Source of the DNA: an uncultured Lachnospiraceae bacterium
GTDB taxonomy: Bacteria > Bacillota > Clostridia > Lachnospirales > Lachnospiraceae
Reading direction: 5' to 3'
Assembly: GCA_900549995.1 (NCBI GenBank)
Contig: URQQ01000033.1
Span: 1 to 53,258 of the forward strand
DNA length: 53,258 bases
Each line of letters opens with the position of its first letter. The first letter of the stretch is position 1. This document shows, one piece after another, positions 24,577 to 33,338 of this stretch. The notes below the pieces were generated by a model. The model did not search any database. It was not told the DNA's origin and saw only the letters and a program-made list of their open reading frames with translations. A program made the translations under genes and the position numbers.

Positions 24577-25166
24577 CATTCAAACTTCAGAACCTGCTGT
24601 TCATAATCCGACTGTGCCACAAGCTCCCCGGAATCTTTTCCCAGCATTTCCTCTGCCCGGCCGCCATCCAGAATCCAGTCCTCTATCTCTTCTTTTGAAA
24701 GAATGAGCGGCATTCTGTCGTGTACTCTTACCATTGATTCATTTGCCTGAGTTGTAAGAATTACAAATCTGTTTTCATAATCATACAGATTATAGATTCC
24801 CGCAAAATATAAAATTTCCCCATCAGTTTTTGTAAACGTGTATTTCTCCTTTTTCTTATTCCACTCATAAAAACCGGCTGCCGGAATTACACATCTGCGG
24901 TTTTGTACACTGTCTCTGAACATTTTCTTCTCCGCCACAGACTCCGCCCGTGCATTGATCACAAGTCCCTTGTTCTGAAAGCCCGGGAATCCCCATGGGA
25001 AAAGTTCTTCTGAAAGCTCATAATTACGGTCTTTTATGATCACCGGCGCCCTGCTGCCCGGATATATATCCATTTTCCCATACATCTGAATCCCTTTTTC
25101 GGCCCTCATCACAAGTTTTCGTATTTCCGCTTCTGCCGTCTCATCTATATAATATCTTCCGCACAT
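24576..25166 (-). CDS. SRAP (SOS response-associated peptidase, YedK/HMCES) protein
   Basis: A 196-residue protein that in this family attaches covalently to abasic sites in single-stranded DNA through the N-terminal cysteine. All active residues are present: Cys2 (after Met removal), Asn71 in VINARAESV, Glu101 in GFYEWNK and His149 in VRVHDRMPLIL. The size matches E. coli YedK. GGAGG precedes the ATG at 25166. It is a single gene, not in a visible SOS context; no LexA box was recognised upstream. Confidence 0.93.
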   Translation of the reverse strand: MCGRYYIDETAEAEIRKLVMRAEKGIQMYGKMDIYPGSRAPVIIKDRNYELSEELFPWGFPGFQNKGLVINARAESVAEKKMFRDSVQNRRCVIPAAGFYEWNKKKEKYTFTKTDGEILYFAGIYNLYDYENRFVILTTQANESMVRVHDRMPLILSKEEIEDWILDGGRAEEMLGKDSGELVAQSDYEQQVLKFE

Positions 25167-25247
25167 TTTTTACCTCCATCTCTCCTCGTTATCATCATAC
25201 CATTTTTTATTCCCTCTCTGGGTTCAAAATATTATAAATTATTAAGC

Positions 25248-25276
25248 TTGACATTTCCCGATATCCATGATATTAT
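25248..25276 (+). promoter_or_regulatory. strong promoter of the cold-shock gene
   Basis: Perfect TTGACA (25248-25253) and TATTAT (25271-25276) with a 17-base spacer. Transcription would start near 25283, giving a leader of about 127 bases. Confidence 0.85.
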
Positions 25277-25305
25277 TTAGAAGTACTTTTAATAAGATTT
25301 TGATT

Positions 25306-25370
25306 TCACATATTTTTGTAAGTCTTCAAAATTTATTGGGGATTTACAAAAATATGTGATTTTTTATTTT
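25306..25370 (+). promoter_or_regulatory. terminator-like hairpin in the cold-shock leader
   Basis: Arms 25306-25321 and 25344-25359 are perfect 16-bp complements (TCACATATTTTTGTAA) around a 22-base loop, followed by a T-rich run (25360-25370). It has the form of an intrinsic terminator but lies between the promoter and the csp ATG at 25410. The stem is very A/U-rich, so its stability should depend strongly on temperature. It may attenuate transcription at normal growth temperature or act as a thermosensing leader. Confidence 0.75.
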
Positions 25371-25409
25371 ACGGAAAAGCTACAAAATAAAAATTAGGAG
25401 GTACCTATA

Positions 25410-25613
25410 ATGAATAACGGTACAGTAAAATGGTTTAACAGCACTAAAGGATTTGGATTTATCACAGATGACTCTACAGGAGAAGACATCTTCGTACACT
25501 TTTCAGGAATCGCTTCAGAAGGTTTCAAATCTTTAGAAGACGGACAGAAAGTTACATTTGAGACTACTCAGGGAAACCGTGGTCTTCAGGCAGTTAACGT
25601 AATGGCTGCTTAA
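25410..25613 (+). CDS. cold-shock domain protein (CspA family)
   Basis: A 67-residue single cold-shock domain that binds single-stranded RNA/DNA and acts as an RNA chaperone. RNP1 KGFGFI (13-18) and RNP2 DIFVHF (26-31) are intact, and NNGTVKWFNSTKG is the usual start. AGGAGG lies 8 bases before the ATG. It has its own strong promoter, a long structured leader and a good terminator, so it is a stand-alone, probably highly expressed gene. Confidence 0.97.
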   Translation: MNNGTVKWFNSTKGFGFITDDSTGEDIFVHFSGIASEGFKSLEDGQKVTFETTQGNRGLQAVNVMAA

Positions 25614-25628
25614 TCAGCACAATTTTAA

Positions 25629-25665
25629 AAGTCTCTGGACTCGCAAGGGTTCAGGGACTTTTTTT
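25629..25665 (+). terminator. terminator of the cold-shock gene
   Basis: A 14-bp stem with three G-U pairs (AAGTCTCTGGACTC with GGGTTCAGGGACTT), a GCAA loop and a run of seven T ending at 25665, 15 bases after the stop codon. Confidence 0.92.
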
Positions 25666-25755
25666 ACATATCTTTATCCTGTCTGCCTATATAGTTTTTA
25701 CATAAATGGGTTATCCTATAAGCATAACTTTAAACCCATCATGGAGGGATCATTT

Positions 25756-26004
25756 ATGAATAAACTACTATGGAAACTGGCAAATAAAATTACCGGAGAA
25801 GACAACGCCGTCGGAACATACCTTACACTGTCAATGTTCTTCTGGTGGGCAGCTGCACTTTTCGCAGGAACCGCAGTCTGCGCTATTCTCTCCTTTCCAC
25901 TGATTGAATGTCTTTCTACGATCCTCTGTGCCGCAGCATACACCTGTCTGTTGGCAGGACTTTTGGGAGGATGTCTGTTCTGTAAAAGCGGCAGACGGGG
26001 ATAA
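25756..26004 (+). CDS. small membrane protein of unknown function
   Basis: An 82-residue protein starting MNKLLWKLANKITGEDNAVG. An amphipathic N-terminal helix is followed by two hydrophobic segments (about 26-50 and 53-75) and a short basic tail (CKSGRRG). GGAGGG lies about 8 bases before the ATG at 25756; an ATG at 25741 overlaps that site and was not used. A weak hairpin (GGATAAC/GTTATCC) follows the stop. No family was recognised and no partner is adjacent in the same direction. Confidence 0.65.
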   Translation: MNKLLWKLANKITGEDNAVGTYLTLSMFFWWAAALFAGTAVCAILSFPLIECLSTILCAAAYTCLLAGLLGGCLFCKSGRRG

Positions 26005-26060
26005 CTGCGGTTATCCTCTTACATATTCTATTCTTCTATCTTACTTCTCCCAATAGCTTC

Positions 26061-26387
26061 TCATTTCGTCAAATCATAACTTTCCCCGATCATCCTCTGA
26101 ATCTCCTCTTCTGGCACTGTTCCGTCCAGAATCACGGAGTTCCAGTGTTCCTTATTTAGATGCCATCCCGGCCTCACAGAATCGTACGCATTTCTCCACA
26201 GATCCCGCCACTGCGGATCGCATTTCACATTGATCCACATAAATCCATCTTTTTCAAAAATCCACGCGAACACTTTCCGGTTCTCCCGGTGCCGGATGAC
26301 AGTCCAGTTCGGATCGTTGAATGGTTCATCCCTGTATACATTTTTAAATGTAAGGCAAAATGCCACTGCCTCTTCTCTGCTTCTCAT
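26061..26387 (-). CDS. MmcQ/YjbR family protein
   Basis: A 108-residue protein of the YjbR (CyaY-like fold) family, often annotated as DNA-binding. Typical features are the start MRSREEAVAFCLTFKNVYRD, FEKDGFMWINVKCDP, and HLNKEHWNSVILDGTVPEEE near the C-terminus. The ATG at 26387 has GGAGGGG upstream; the longer frame from 26426 overlaps the permease gene and lacks a site. It follows the ABC transporter genes on the same strand by only about 20 bases, so it may be co-transcribed, but its role is not known. Confidence 0.85.
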   Translation of the reverse strand: MRSREEAVAFCLTFKNVYRDEPFNDPNWTVIRHRENRKVFAWIFEKDGFMWINVKCDPQWRDLWRNAYDSVRPGWHLNKEHWNSVILDGTVPEEEIQRMIGESYDLTK

Positions 26388-26409
26388 GTTATCCCCTCCC
26401 AAACCTGTA

Positions 26410-28395
26410 TTATTGTTTCTCCACACAGCGTACTTCTGTTATCGTATCCCCCGCACTGCTTCGAATTTTCACGTCATACACCTTCTCCTGGTTCACCGGA
26501 CAGAGCAGCGGATTAATATTGTAATCCTCAAGAAGCAGCATTTTTAATATCTGTTTATTCTCTTCCGGGTCCTCATAAATCTGTGCCTGTCCTTTGTAGG
26601 AACCATCCTGCGCTTTCGTGCGGACTGCAATCTCTAATGCCTCATAGTCCCAAAGTTTCCGATCCACCGGTATTCCCTTTTCTTTCAGGAATGCATTTGT
26701 ATTCTGAAACGCCGGATACAGAAAACTGAATTCCCCATTTTTGCTGTTTCCATAAGTCAGTGTAATTGTCCCGGCTGGAGCTTCCTCTGTGATTTCCTCC
26801 ATCCGTACTTCTGTCAGTTCTTTCCTGTAGATGTTCAAAAATTCTTTTTTTTCATCCTCTTTCAGATTCAGGGTGAATTTCTCTACTCCGTTAGACCATG
26901 TCACTTCTTTTTGCATCGCAAATCCATCTCTTAAAATGGGCCATTCCCCCTTCTGATATTCTTCGCTCTCAAAAACCTCTGCAAACTGCATGAGAATCAC
27001 TTCCGATGGAATATAATATCTCCGGTATACTCTCCTTCCATCCTCCATTCTGCACAACACCGAGGCATATGAATACGATTTTCCTGTCTTCGGTCCGTCT
27101 TTTTCAAGCTTTGCGATCCATCTACATGCTGCATTCTTTGTATCCCCGGTAAGTTCCATATTCGATAACCTTGCAGACGACATCCCATCGGATTTCTCAG
27201 ATTGCTCTAACTCTGACCCGGCATAAAGATCTGAGAGTCCCTTTATACTGACAGCCATACTCTCAATCTTCTGCGGCCGCAGAACAAACCTGTCATATCC
27301 TGTAAAATCCATCCGAAACCCAAACGCCAGAAGCAAAGATAATGCACAAATCACAGTCATCTGAATCCTGTTTCTGAAAAAAGCCCTCACTTCGCTGTAA
27401 TATATCATCTGAAGAGCCCCGTGTACTGCAATGGATGTAAGAAGAATTCCAACGATCATCAGAATCATTGATTTTCCATCCAAAGACAGACTCATCAGAG
27501 CCAGTCCGCCCAAAAGGGATGCTGTCACCCCAAGAACTGCAGAAATCAAACGCTGCCCCGTCTGAAAAACAACCGCCTGCCCCGCCCCTTCGGCCGGATG
27601 TGCTTTATACAATTGATATGCCAGTATTCCTGCAATTACAAGTCCCGCCAGAATTACGCCAATCTCATGAATGGAAGCTGCGGCTGTCCAGTCAGAACTT
27701 TCTTTTGCACTGTACGTCCACATCATTCCCTGCACCAGCTTAACCGGTGATATATATTTTAATACAGCGTCCAAAGCTTCCGAATTATAATAGGTAGAAA
27801 AGAAAAGTGCACTGTATTGATTTGCCACAATCGAAATAAGCTTCCCAAACGCCATCACAAATACGCTGAGCCCTGCCGCTGCAGGCAGATTTCCGCAAAT
27901 CATCACCACTGCCATAACCACATGGTAAATGAGCAGATATCCTGCCATCATCAAAAAGAAACTCAGTAACATGTACTGCATGGTTCCGCTGTATCTGATA
28001 AACCCGGACACATAGCCGTACGCTGCAAGAATCACATGATACAGAAGACACGGGATCATATAGATTCTGATTCCATTCAGGTAAACCGACACAAAGACTT
28101 CCCTTTTTGTCACCGGAAGACTGTAATAAAAATCCGTCTTCACCCTGGAAAACAGAAATGCAAATCCATGCACTGCACATACTGCGGCAATCACTGCGCT
28201 TACCCAGATAAAATTCCCATTCACAGCTCCAAAAAACAATTCCCGCGGATCACCACTGGCTGAACCGGAATCCTGAATAGAGACCACTGCCTGAAATGCC
28301 GCCATCAGGCCAAAATAAATACTAAGTACAATGACCAGAATGCGGCGTTTCAGATTTTCATTTAATAAGTTCCGAAGAATATTTTGAGATGTCAT
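26410..28395 (-). CDS. ABC-2-type transporter permease with a large C-terminal soluble domain
   Basis: A 661-residue permease. About six membrane segments lie in the first 265 residues and three more at about 285-370. The remaining 290 residues are soluble and probably outside the membrane, with Tyr-rich stretches such as RMEDGRRVYRRYYIP. The RVKTDFYYSLPVTKREVF motif near residue 87 is typical of Firmicute ABC-2 permeases; the C-terminal part may be the DUF6449 domain (from memory). It overlaps the ATPase gene by 38 bases. The substrate is unknown; such pairs often deal with peptides or antibiotics. Confidence 0.8.
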   Translation of the reverse strand: MTSQNILRNLLNENLKRRILVIVLSIYFGLMAAFQAVVSIQDSGSASGDPRELFFGAVNGNFIWVSAVIAAVCAVHGFAFLFSRVKTDFYYSLPVTKREVFVSVYLNGIRIYMIPCLLYHVILAAYGYVSGFIRYSGTMQYMLLSFFLMMAGYLLIYHVVMAVVMICGNLPAAAGLSVFVMAFGKLISIVANQYSALFFSTYYNSEALDAVLKYISPVKLVQGMMWTYSAKESSDWTAAASIHEIGVILAGLVIAGILAYQLYKAHPAEGAGQAVVFQTGQRLISAVLGVTASLLGGLALMSLSLDGKSMILMIVGILLTSIAVHGALQMIYYSEVRAFFRNRIQMTVICALSLLLAFGFRMDFTGYDRFVLRPQKIESMAVSIKGLSDLYAGSELEQSEKSDGMSSARLSNMELTGDTKNAACRWIAKLEKDGPKTGKSYSYASVLCRMEDGRRVYRRYYIPSEVILMQFAEVFESEEYQKGEWPILRDGFAMQKEVTWSNGVEKFTLNLKEDEKKEFLNIYRKELTEVRMEEITEEAPAGTITLTYGNSKNGEFSFLYPAFQNTNAFLKEKGIPVDRKLWDYEALEIAVRTKAQDGSYKGQAQIYEDPEENKQILKMLLLEDYNINPLLCPVNQEKVYDVKIRSSAGDTITEVRCVEKQ

Positions 28396-29269
28396 AACCA
28401 ATCCGCTCCATTTCCCCTACAAATACTTCCTCCAGTGACAACGGCAGTTCTTCATATTTCAGCGGCTGCCTTTCTTCAATCACTTCACAGATAACTTTGC
28501 GTTCCCCCTTTACCGTGATCATTTCCACAAATCCCTGCCTTGTATAGGAAAGCAGTTCCAGATGGTCCTCCAGGTAATCTTTCTGCGGCTCTTCATATAC
28601 ACACTGGAACTTATACACATCTTTTCTCAGATTCTCCATCTCTTTCGACAAAAGGATGCCGCCTTTGTGGAGGATTCCAATATGGTCACAGATATCCTCA
28701 AGTTCCCTCAGATTATGAGATGCCATAATCACAGTGAGTCCCCGAAGCCTTGCTTCTTCCACCAGTGTCTGTTTGACCGACTGCCGCACGATAGGGTCTA
28801 ATCCGTCAAACACCTCATCGCACAGAAGATATTTTGCATGAGAAGACAACGCCAGAAGAATACCCGACTGGCGTTTCATCCCTTTGGAAAATGTCCGTAT
28901 TTTCTGATCCGGTTCAAGACCGAAAAACTGCAGATATGCTTCATAATCTCCCTGGCTGAATTCCGGATATATCTTTTCATAAAACCCCTTCATCATATGA
29001 AGTGTTGCATTTGGAAAGAAATACTGTTCATCTGAAAGATAGAAGATCTGGCTCTTTAACTTCCTGTCATCTTCGAGCAGCTTTCCATCCATAAAGATCC
29101 GCCCTGCATCAGGCTTTAAAATCCCTGCCATCATACGAAGAAGAGTACTTTTACCTGCACCGTTAATCCCAAGAAGTCCGAAGATATTCTGGCCATGGAT
29201 CGTCATTGACACATCATTCACTGCTTTGACCGTGCCAAAGCTTTTTGTAATTCCCTGTAATTCAATCAT
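28358..29269 (-). CDS. ABC transporter ATP-binding protein
   Basis: A 303-residue ATPase of the ABC-2/CcmA class. Walker A GINGAGKST (34-42), signature FSKGMKRQ (127-134, a divergent LSGGQ) and Walker B YLLCDE (147-152) with the following D-loop FDGLDP are present, and the switch histidine is in MASHNLRELE. A C-terminal extension of about 90 residues follows the nucleotide-binding domain. The ATG at 29269 has AGGAGA upstream. It is coupled to the permease by overlap. No two-component or GntR regulator is directly attached, although a YtrA-type regulator could lie elsewhere. Confidence 0.92.
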   Translation of the reverse strand: MIELQGITKSFGTVKAVNDVSMTIHGQNIFGLLGINGAGKSTLLRMMAGILKPDAGRIFMDGKLLEDDRKLKSQIFYLSDEQYFFPNATLHMMKGFYEKIYPEFSQGDYEAYLQFFGLEPDQKIRTFSKGMKRQSGILLALSSHAKYLLCDEVFDGLDPIVRQSVKQTLVEEARLRGLTVIMASHNLRELEDICDHIGILHKGGILLSKEMENLRKDVYKFQCVYEEPQKDYLEDHLELLSYTRQGFVEMITVKGERKVICEVIEERQPLKYEELPLSLEEVFVGEMERIGYDISKYSSELIK

Positions 29270-29366
29270 CCCGCATTTCTCCTGCTTCAGCAATTATGTT
29301 TTATTCTATCATAAATGCCGTCTGTTTTCAGCTTTATTCCCGGAAGAATACAGGTGAATCACCTGA

Positions 29367-30473
29367 TTACCGCTTTTTATACGTTTTACTCTTGTACATT
29401 CTCTGGTCCGCCAGATAAATAAGGTAATCTTTCTCCATACTGTCATCCGGGAAATGGGAAATTCCAAAACTTACGCCTCGAAAGCGGGTTTTGGTTGAGG
29501 GCAGAGTAAAATCAATCCGTCCCAGACCCTTTATAATGTCTTCAATCTCCTTTTCCTGTACCAACAAGACAAACTCATCACCGGCAATGCGAAATGCCAT
29601 TCCCGCTTCGCCAATCTCTTTGATCCGGTCAGAAAATTCCCTCAGATACCTGTCCCCTGTCAGATGTCCATAGTCATCATTGACTTTTTTAAACTCGTCA
29701 AGATCCATATAGATAAAATAAAAGGGTGTCTTCTCCTGAATTTTAGATTCCATGACCTGATCAAAGGCACTGCGGCTTCCCAGGCCGGTCAATTCATCTT
29801 TCGAAACTTTATTTTGCAGTGAGCCGATCTGATCCCGTTTCATAAGGATATCGTATAAAAGTACAAAACTGTAAAAAGAATTTATGATCAATGCTAATAT
29901 GGCAATCATCTTTAATACTGCACTTTCATCAAATATAAAATGCATGTTTATTAAAAATATATTGAGAAACCATAGCAGGCTGGTCATATTTAAATTTTTC
30001 TGAATTTCCCCGTCACGGCATTTCATCAACGGAATGTATATCTGATTCATAAACTTATTCACAAAGTAATAGGAAACAGAGAATAAGATTGTCTGTAATA
30101 TCATAACTACGCAGGATAAAGACGCATAGTCTGTAAGAACATAACCAATCTGTACAGAAATGATAAAGATCGAGAGGGTGTAAATCCATGCAAAACAGAT
30201 GATAAAAAAATGTCTGCGCGCAGATCCCTCAAACAGATAGTGCAGAGGAAGCAGGTAAAAAAATCCGAATAAGGTAAACAGTCCATTTCCGTTCCCATAA
30301 ATTCCAATTGCTTTGATCAGGGAAATACCGCCTGCGACTAATATTATTGTATAAAGGAACAAAACAGTTAACACAACGGGTAATGGATAACGGTTTTTCG
30401 CATTTTTTTTGAATATACAGAGATTCATAATAATGACTTCCAAAACGACAATCATTTCATAGATAAAGTCCAT
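29367..30473 (-). CDS. membrane-bound diguanylate cyclase (GGDEF)
   Basis: A 368-residue protein with about six to seven membrane helices in residues 1-210, a short linker and a GGDEF domain (about 220-365). The active loop reads AGDEF (297-301), a variant that can still be active because the metal-binding Asp and Glu remain; DLDEFKKVNDDYGH and LTGLGSRSAF are also typical. The inhibitory RxxD site expected just before the loop is absent (GEAG at 288-291), so product inhibition is unlikely. It makes cyclic-di-GMP if active. GGAGG precedes the ATG. It is monocistronic. Confidence 0.9.
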   Translation of the reverse strand: MDFIYEMIVVLEVIIMNLCIFKKNAKNRYPLPVVLTVLFLYTIILVAGGISLIKAIGIYGNGNGLFTLFGFFYLLPLHYLFEGSARRHFFIICFAWIYTLSIFIISVQIGYVLTDYASLSCVVMILQTILFSVSYYFVNKFMNQIYIPLMKCRDGEIQKNLNMTSLLWFLNIFLINMHFIFDESAVLKMIAILALIINSFYSFVLLYDILMKRDQIGSLQNKVSKDELTGLGSRSAFDQVMESKIQEKTPFYFIYMDLDEFKKVNDDYGHLTGDRYLREFSDRIKEIGEAGMAFRIAGDEFVLLVQEKEIEDIIKGLGRIDFTLPSTKTRFRGVSFGISHFPDDSMEKDYLIYLADQRMYKSKTYKKR

Positions 30474-30495
30474 ATTCTATCGCCTCCTTCCTTAT

Positions 30496-30538
30496 TTTTT
30501 ACCAGGTAAAAGGCTGCCTGTCAAGACAACCTTTTACC
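30496..30538 (-). promoter_or_regulatory. diguanylate cyclase promoter within an inverted repeat
   Basis: On the minus strand TTGACA (30524-30519) and TAAAAA (30501-30496) with TG before it (extended -10) are 17 bases apart. GGTAAAAGG and CCTTTTACC (30538-30530 and 30513-30505) flank the -35, and a third arm TTTTTACC (30496-30503) can pair with the same GGTAAAA. This may be an operator, or alternative hairpins from read-through transcription. Confidence 0.55.
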
Positions 30539-30604
30539 GATAGAGAACTGATATATCCCACGTTTATATCGCCGTTTTCACTTCAGACAGCTGCTTTGTG
30601 ATTA

Positions 30605-31259
30605 TCATACGTCCTCACTATTGTTTTTTTCATGTTTCCGCTCTTTTGTGAACAGGGCAAGGATTCCGGCTGACAATGCAAGGGCAGAAACCCATAATCC
30701 TGTTCTGGCCGTATCGCCTGTCTTTACTGCACTATCTGACAATTTAGCAGCCTTCTTCGTGTCTTTACTTCCCTGTGACGGCTTCTTAGCATGATCGTCA
30801 GGCTTGTTGTTATCCGGCTTATTTGCATCCAGTGTATAGGTTTTTGTCGTGACTCCTGTATAATTCCCTTTATAAGTGATTGTCACAGTCACTTCGTTCC
30901 CGTCCTGTGTCTTTGTCACATCATAATCAGTACCCTGAACCAGAACTTTGTCACCATCTTTGATTTCCAGATGATCCAAGTCTGTGTCAGCAGTGATGTC
31001 CGGTACTTTGATCTGACTGTCAGACTCCGCATTCTTCGGCTCTATCGTAAAGGCCGCCGGGGCAGTCTCTACCCCCTCATAACCATTCATTCTCTGCTTT
31101 TGTTACCGTGACTGTGACTGCAATTCCGGTAACAGTCCTGTAGTTATCATCCTCCAGCTTAAAGCTGACCGTAAAAGTATTCTCACCTGCATTTCCCACA
31201 TCTGCCGTGTCATCTGTCCACGCAAAACCATCCGGAAGTATACAGATACATCTTATCAA
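30605..31259 (-). pseudogene. decayed 3' end of a cell-wall-anchored surface protein
   Basis: Two overlapping frames on the minus strand belong to one former protein. The first (31259-31077) reads an Ig-like repeat (LPDGFAWTDDTADVGNAGEN, then TFTVSFKLEDDNYRTVTG) and ends in ENEWL. The second (31090-30605) continues with a similar repeat (GVETAPAAFTIEPKN, later KGNYTGVTTKTYTLDA), a Pro/Lys/Asp spacer, the sorting motif VKTGD, a membrane segment and a Lys-rich tail. A frameshift near 31080-31090 separates them, and the N-terminal bulk is missing, with no start or signal peptide. The remnant lies directly before a divergent sensor kinase. Confidence 0.75.
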
Positions 31260-31383
31260 AAAATCACCTATAGAAATAAGCAGGTATTCCTGGTTGGTCA
31301 GTTTTCGCCCCTAACTGGTAAAATTCTTACTTGCCTTGTTCCTTACGTACCTGCTATCCTTGTATCAAAGGAGGTATCTTCGT

Positions 31384-33270
31384 TTGGAAAAGATAAAAAT
31401 AAAATGGAAACTGGGACTGCTTCCGCTCTATGCAATCCTCATCCTTCTGGCTGTTTATTTTATGCACTCCTATACAGAAACAGATGAAGATATATTGTTT
31501 CTCACGCCTGTATTTGAAGATTCCAGAGGGTGGGATATCTATACGTTAAAAGATGGTACGAAAAAAGCAGCTTCTGTTAAGGAGCTTTGGAAAAGCTCGG
31601 GTGATACATACTATCTGTCACGGACGATGGATAAGGACTTTGAACAGGATGGATATACCATATTGGAGCTGGACGGTGTAGCCTGGCAGGAGAGTGTATT
31701 TCTGGATGACAGGCTTTTGTATACGGTTGACCCGACGCTTGACAACCGTATCGGTCATATAGAATTTCCCAGGGAATATAAAGGGGTGCAGGGAAGAGGA
31801 GAATATGTACGTCTGACACTGCCGCCCGGCTATGGCGGAAAGACACTGACCGTCGCCTTATCAGCCAACCCGGCGCTGGAAGACCATGGCCTTCCGATGG
31901 TCCGTCTGTCGAGTGAAACTGTCCAGACGGCACTGCTCATCACTGACGCGAACCGGCTTTCCATGCCTGCTGCGGTGTACATGACCGCTGCGGTCCTTCT
32001 GGCAGGGCTGTTCTTCTACACCCTCTATCATGGCACTGCCTCCTGTTCTGTCTTGCTTCTGACTGCGGCATCACTGATGCAGGCACTGCGTGTCCTGCTG
32101 AATTTTGAATTTCAGTTCAGCCCCCGTTTTGCATTGGACTTCATACCGGCAGACCTGCTGATTCCGGCTGCGTGCGCACTGCCAATGCTGTATATGCTGT
32201 TCCAGATGAAGCGGTGGAAAACATGGTATGCGCCATTGATACTGGTTCCGCTTGTTCTGTCAGTGGCCGGCCATCTCATGGCAAGGTTCCCTGTGTTTTC
32301 CTTTATCTCCGCCTATCCCTATGATGCATTGCTGTACATTTCCCTGTTTGGCCTGTGTCTGTTTTCGGTACTGGAATGGAAAGATAAAAATATAACCTAC
32401 CGCCTGTTCACCCCAATGTTTTTTACGATCATTGCCTGCATTTTCCTTGCATATATAGGCTTACGACTGTCCAAAAGCAATTCCGTACTCGTTGGGATCG
32501 TGCAGACACCGTTCACTTTCCTGTATGAAGCACTGCAATACAGCGGCAGCATTCTCCTGCTTCTGGCAGGCAGTATCAGCCTGTTTCTAAGCGTAAAAAA
32601 GGCTGCGGATGCACAAAGCGAACTTACCATCATGTCCGCAAGAAATGACTTGATACAGGAAAATATCCAGAGCATACAGGAAAGCAATACCGAGATTGCC
32701 ATGATACGGCATGATATGCTGCGTCATCTGCACATGCTCCTTGATATGAGCCACGCAGATGATAAGGAGCGGCTTCAAAACTATCTGGAAGAGCTGACCC
32801 GGGAAACAGAATCAATCCTGCCGGTCAGAGTGTGTCCACATCCGATTGTCAATGCCCTCGTGACACGTGCACTCGCCAGGGCAAAGAAAGAACAGATCCA
32901 GATGGACTTGCAGGTAGAAGTGCCTGCGGATATTTCCATCACGGATAATGACCTGTGCACACTGCTGATGAATATGCTGGACAACGCCCTCGAAGCAGTA
33001 TCCTCCCTTCCTGAGGAAAAGAAGCGTAAGATCGAGCTGACAATGCATGTACGCGGACATTATCTGTTTATCGAAACAATCAATTCCTGTGATGGCACTG
33101 TTTTGATCAATGAAGAAACAGGACTGTTGGAAAGCAGGAAAGGTGCCGGGCATGGCTATGGCATGAAAGCCATGTCAGAAGTGGCTAAAAAATATATGAG
33201 CAAACTGCAGGTGAAGCAGCAACACGACACCGTCATGGTACGTACGGCACTGCTTATGCCCGGCAAATAA
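31384..33270 (+). CDS. membrane sensor histidine kinase, AgrC/GHKL type
   Basis: A 628-residue receptor. One N-terminal helix is followed by an extracellular domain (about 30-190, resembling 7TMR-DISM extracellular domains), a block of about seven membrane helices (200-415), a coiled dimerisation region with phospho-acceptor His443 in MIRHDMLRHLH, and a GHKL ATPase (LLMNMLDNALEA, later GAGHGYGMKAMSE). The TTG at 31384 is chosen since AAAGGAGG lies 9 bases before it; 16 upstream codons have no site. Such kinases pair with LytTR regulators, and one is found next door but convergent rather than in the same operon. The signal is unknown. Confidence 0.88.
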   Translation: MEKIKIKWKLGLLPLYAILILLAVYFMHSYTETDEDILFLTPVFEDSRGWDIYTLKDGTKKAASVKELWKSSGDTYYLSRTMDKDFEQDGYTILELDGVAWQESVFLDDRLLYTVDPTLDNRIGHIEFPREYKGVQGRGEYVRLTLPPGYGGKTLTVALSANPALEDHGLPMVRLSSETVQTALLITDANRLSMPAAVYMTAAVLLAGLFFYTLYHGTASCSVLLLTAASLMQALRVLLNFEFQFSPRFALDFIPADLLIPAACALPMLYMLFQMKRWKTWYAPLILVPLVLSVAGHLMARFPVFSFISAYPYDALLYISLFGLCLFSVLEWKDKNITYRLFTPMFFTIIACIFLAYIGLRLSKSNSVLVGIVQTPFTFLYEALQYSGSILLLLAGSISLFLSVKKAADAQSELTIMSARNDLIQENIQSIQESNTEIAMIRHDMLRHLHMLLDMSHADDKERLQNYLEELTRETESILPVRVCPHPIVNALVTRALARAKKEQIQMDLQVEVPADISITDNDLCTLLMNMLDNALEAVSSLPEEKKRKIELTMHVRGHYLFIETINSCDGTVLINEETGLLESRKGAGHGYGMKAMSEVAKKYMSKLQVKQQHDTVMVRTALLMPGK

Positions 33271-33287
33271 GAATAATGTGAAAACGT

Positions 33288-33330
33288 AAAAACGCTGCTA
33301 TTTCCGGTCAATTGGAAAAGCAGCGTTTTT
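33288..33330. terminator. bidirectional terminator between kinase and LytTR genes
   Basis: AAAAACGCTGCT (33288-33299) pairs perfectly with AGCAGCGTTTTT (33319-33330), and an inner TTTCC/GGAAA pair extends the stem after one bulged A. A-run on one side and T-run on the other serve both convergent genes. Confidence 0.9.
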
Positions 33331-33338
33331 ATATGTAA

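Noticed and set aside
30496..30538. Leader of the diguanylate cyclase considered as a cyclic-di-GMP riboswitch
   Set aside because: The stretch is too short and lacks the conserved aptamer core; only simple inverted repeats are present.
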